A stretch of 64,000 bases of DNA from Allomyces arbusculus (Eukaryota > Blastocladiomycota > Blastocladiomycetes > Blastocladiales > Blastocladiaceae). The notes under the pieces were generated by a model, which ran no database searches, was not told the origin of the DNA, and saw only the letters and a program-made list of their open reading frames with translations. Position numbers and translations under genes: made by a program. The DNA is taken from NCBI GenBank assembly GCA_027604705.1, contig JADHYV010000052.1:1-64000 (forward strand), given 5' to 3'. Positions 62,744 to 64,000 of this stretch are shown here, one piece after another. Every line of letters begins with the position of its first letter. Position 1 is the first letter of the stretch.

Positions 62744-64000
62744 ATGATCGCATCCTCGTCAAGCACGTCGACGGCCCTGCCGTCCGTCGCCGTCACGGCC
62801 GGCAGAGCCGGTGGGCTCGTCGCGGGCGCGCCGGGCCTTGTCGGCAGCCCGCTCACGAGGTCCCCCGCGGGCAGTTCCGCATCGCTCGTGGCCTCGACCG
62901 TCTCCTCGGGACGGTCGCCGACCCCGAGACGCGCCCCGTCCGCGGCGCCTGCCGCAGGCACTCCGCCCGCCGTCGCCGCACGCGCGCGGCGGCTCGCGCC
63001 GCTTCTCGCCGACGCCGACCCGGCGTCGGTCCCGGCCCCGCCGTCCCGCCGCGGATCGAGCACGACGAGAGCCGCGTCGATCCCGCCGCCGCCCGCGCGC
63101 CGGCGTGGGAGTGCCGCGGTGGTCACGGATGGGACGATTCCTGGCGCTGCTTCTGCAGCGGGGGCGCTGAGCCGCCGCGGGTCGGCGGCGGTGCTGGGGA
63201 TGGGCACGCGGCGCGGGTCGATGAGCCGGCGCGGATCGATGTCGGCTCCCCCGGCGCCCGCCGCACCGACGGGCGGGCTGGGGTTCAATCTGCGCGCGAT
63301 GTACTGGAAGGCACGGCAGCAGCTCGGGGTGAAAGGGAGCGGAGTCACGGCAGCCGAGCGGTGGCGGTTTACGATATTGAGCGTGTTGCGGTACACACGC
63401 TCGCGACCGCATCGTCTTTTTCGAATGGTTGGAGCTGACGCGAGTGCGGTAGTGTCGTGCGCGCCCTCTCAGGATTCCAAGTCTCCGTCGCCGACCTGAT
63501 CCACCGCGAGACTGACGCGTTGCAGAGCGACGCGCCCGTCACCGCGGTTGGTGGCGGGAAGGCGTTTGCGACGGGTGGGCCTGGTGGACCCGAGTTTCGG
63601 CTCGAGGATTACTTATCGCACCATACGGTCGTGATCCCGCCGGAGATTCGGGCGGTGCTCAGTAAGCATCGTGCCGAGTATACGAAGGCCGATTTCGCGC
63701 TGATTGGACGGCTCATGGAGACGATGCCGGCGTTCAAGGTGCGTGGAGGGATGGGTGGAGAGTGGAGGAGAAGGAACGGGAGACCTGACGGGCTGTTGTG
63801 GGGGTGGGGAGTGTAGAAGTACTCGCCGGAAGTGCGCAAGAAACTGACGCGGTGCGCGCAGTACGAGGCGTTTGGGCCGGTACGTTTGTTGGCGCTGGAT
63901 GTGTTCGTTTCTCCAAACTGATGGAGGCATGCGATGTGTAGGGTCGAGTCATGATCAAGCAGAACCAGGACGCCAAGTCGTTTTACTTCATTCTCTCCGG
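62744..64000 (+). CDS. CNBD2-like cyclic-nucleotide-binding protein (3' end outside window)
   Basis: Exons 62744-63390, 63453-63738, 63817-63879, 63942 to the window edge; 352 residues seen. Long Ala/Pro/Ser-rich N-terminus with RRGS repeats that look like basophilic kinase sites (RRGSMSRRGSMS). It then follows the gene at 58249 closely: LGFNLRAMYWKARQQLGVKG, ERWRFTILSVLR, ALSGFQVSVADLI, EFRLEDYLSHHTVVIPPEIR, KYSPEVRKKLTRCAQYEAFG and GRVMIKQNQDAKSFYFILSG. Intron positions and phases are identical to the paralog; sizes are 62, 78 and 62 bases. The cyclic-nucleotide cassette itself lies beyond the window. Confidence 0.85.

Noticed and set aside
1-64000. Retroelements, DNA transposons, CRISPR arrays
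   Set aside because: I saw no reverse transcriptase, integrase, transposase or capsid-like reading, no long terminal repeats and no spaced direct-repeat array. The repeats found are protein-coding repeats, one minisatellite and simple sequence.

Overview
The window reads as nuclear DNA of a zoosporic (flagellated) fungus. It is very GC-rich. Genes are compact, with short introns (mostly 62-100 bases) that start GTACGT/GTGCGT and end in YAG. The gene set is fungal (Npr3, Nvj2/TEX2-type SMP protein, Gcn20, oxodicarboxylate carrier, Cbp3, Spp1-like PHD protein), but it also holds genes typical of ciliated or flagellated lineages (MOK kinase, two CNBD2-like cyclic-nucleotide proteins, a kinesin-13-like motor). 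I infer Blastocladiomycota (Allomyces/Catenaria-like); phylogeny is not proven by sequence reading alone.

Layout. 1-1.3 kb: 3' part of a Gln/His-rich repeat gene, whose paralog lies at 51.7-53.3 kb. 2.8-3.8 kb: divergent chagasin-like (I42) gene. 4.3-7.7 kb: NPR3 (GATOR1/SEACIT). 8.76 kb: tRNA-Ser(TGA). 9.0-13.2 kb: large low-complexity protein with a RhoGAP-like tail, plus a decayed copy of its 3' end. 14.5 kb: small unknown gene. 15.8-21 kb: a convergent pair (SSS-family symporter + chagasin inhibitor) duplicated in tandem; in the second unit the symporter is a relic and the inhibitor is shortened. 22.4-24.1 and 34.6-36.2 kb: inverted pair of B-lectin/helical proteins flanking GCN20, a small Trp-rich gene, NVJ2/TEX2 and a divergent kinesin. 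36.6-38.7 kb: decayed then intact oligoribonuclease. 39.4-40.8 kb: 2-oxodicarboxylate carrier. 41.5-44.6 kb: Spp1-like PHD protein. 44.6-48 kb: gene-poor. 48-50.1 kb: MOK kinase. 54.5-57 kb: RAB18 and CBP3. 58.2-64 kb: two CNBD2-like genes around a LAMTOR1/Ego1-like gene.

Two themes stand out. (1) Local duplication followed by decay occurs at several independent loci. (2) There are three families of small, TATA-driven, lineage-specific extracellular- or surface-type proteins (Gln/His repeats, chagasin inhibitors with Met-Pro linkers, lectin-helical hairpin proteins). Two TORC1-pathway subunits (NPR3, LAMTOR1-like) share the window but are far apart. All splice models were built by eye from GT..AG signals, frame continuity and family conservation. 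Coordinates of multi-exon genes give the outer limits; exons are listed in the evidence.
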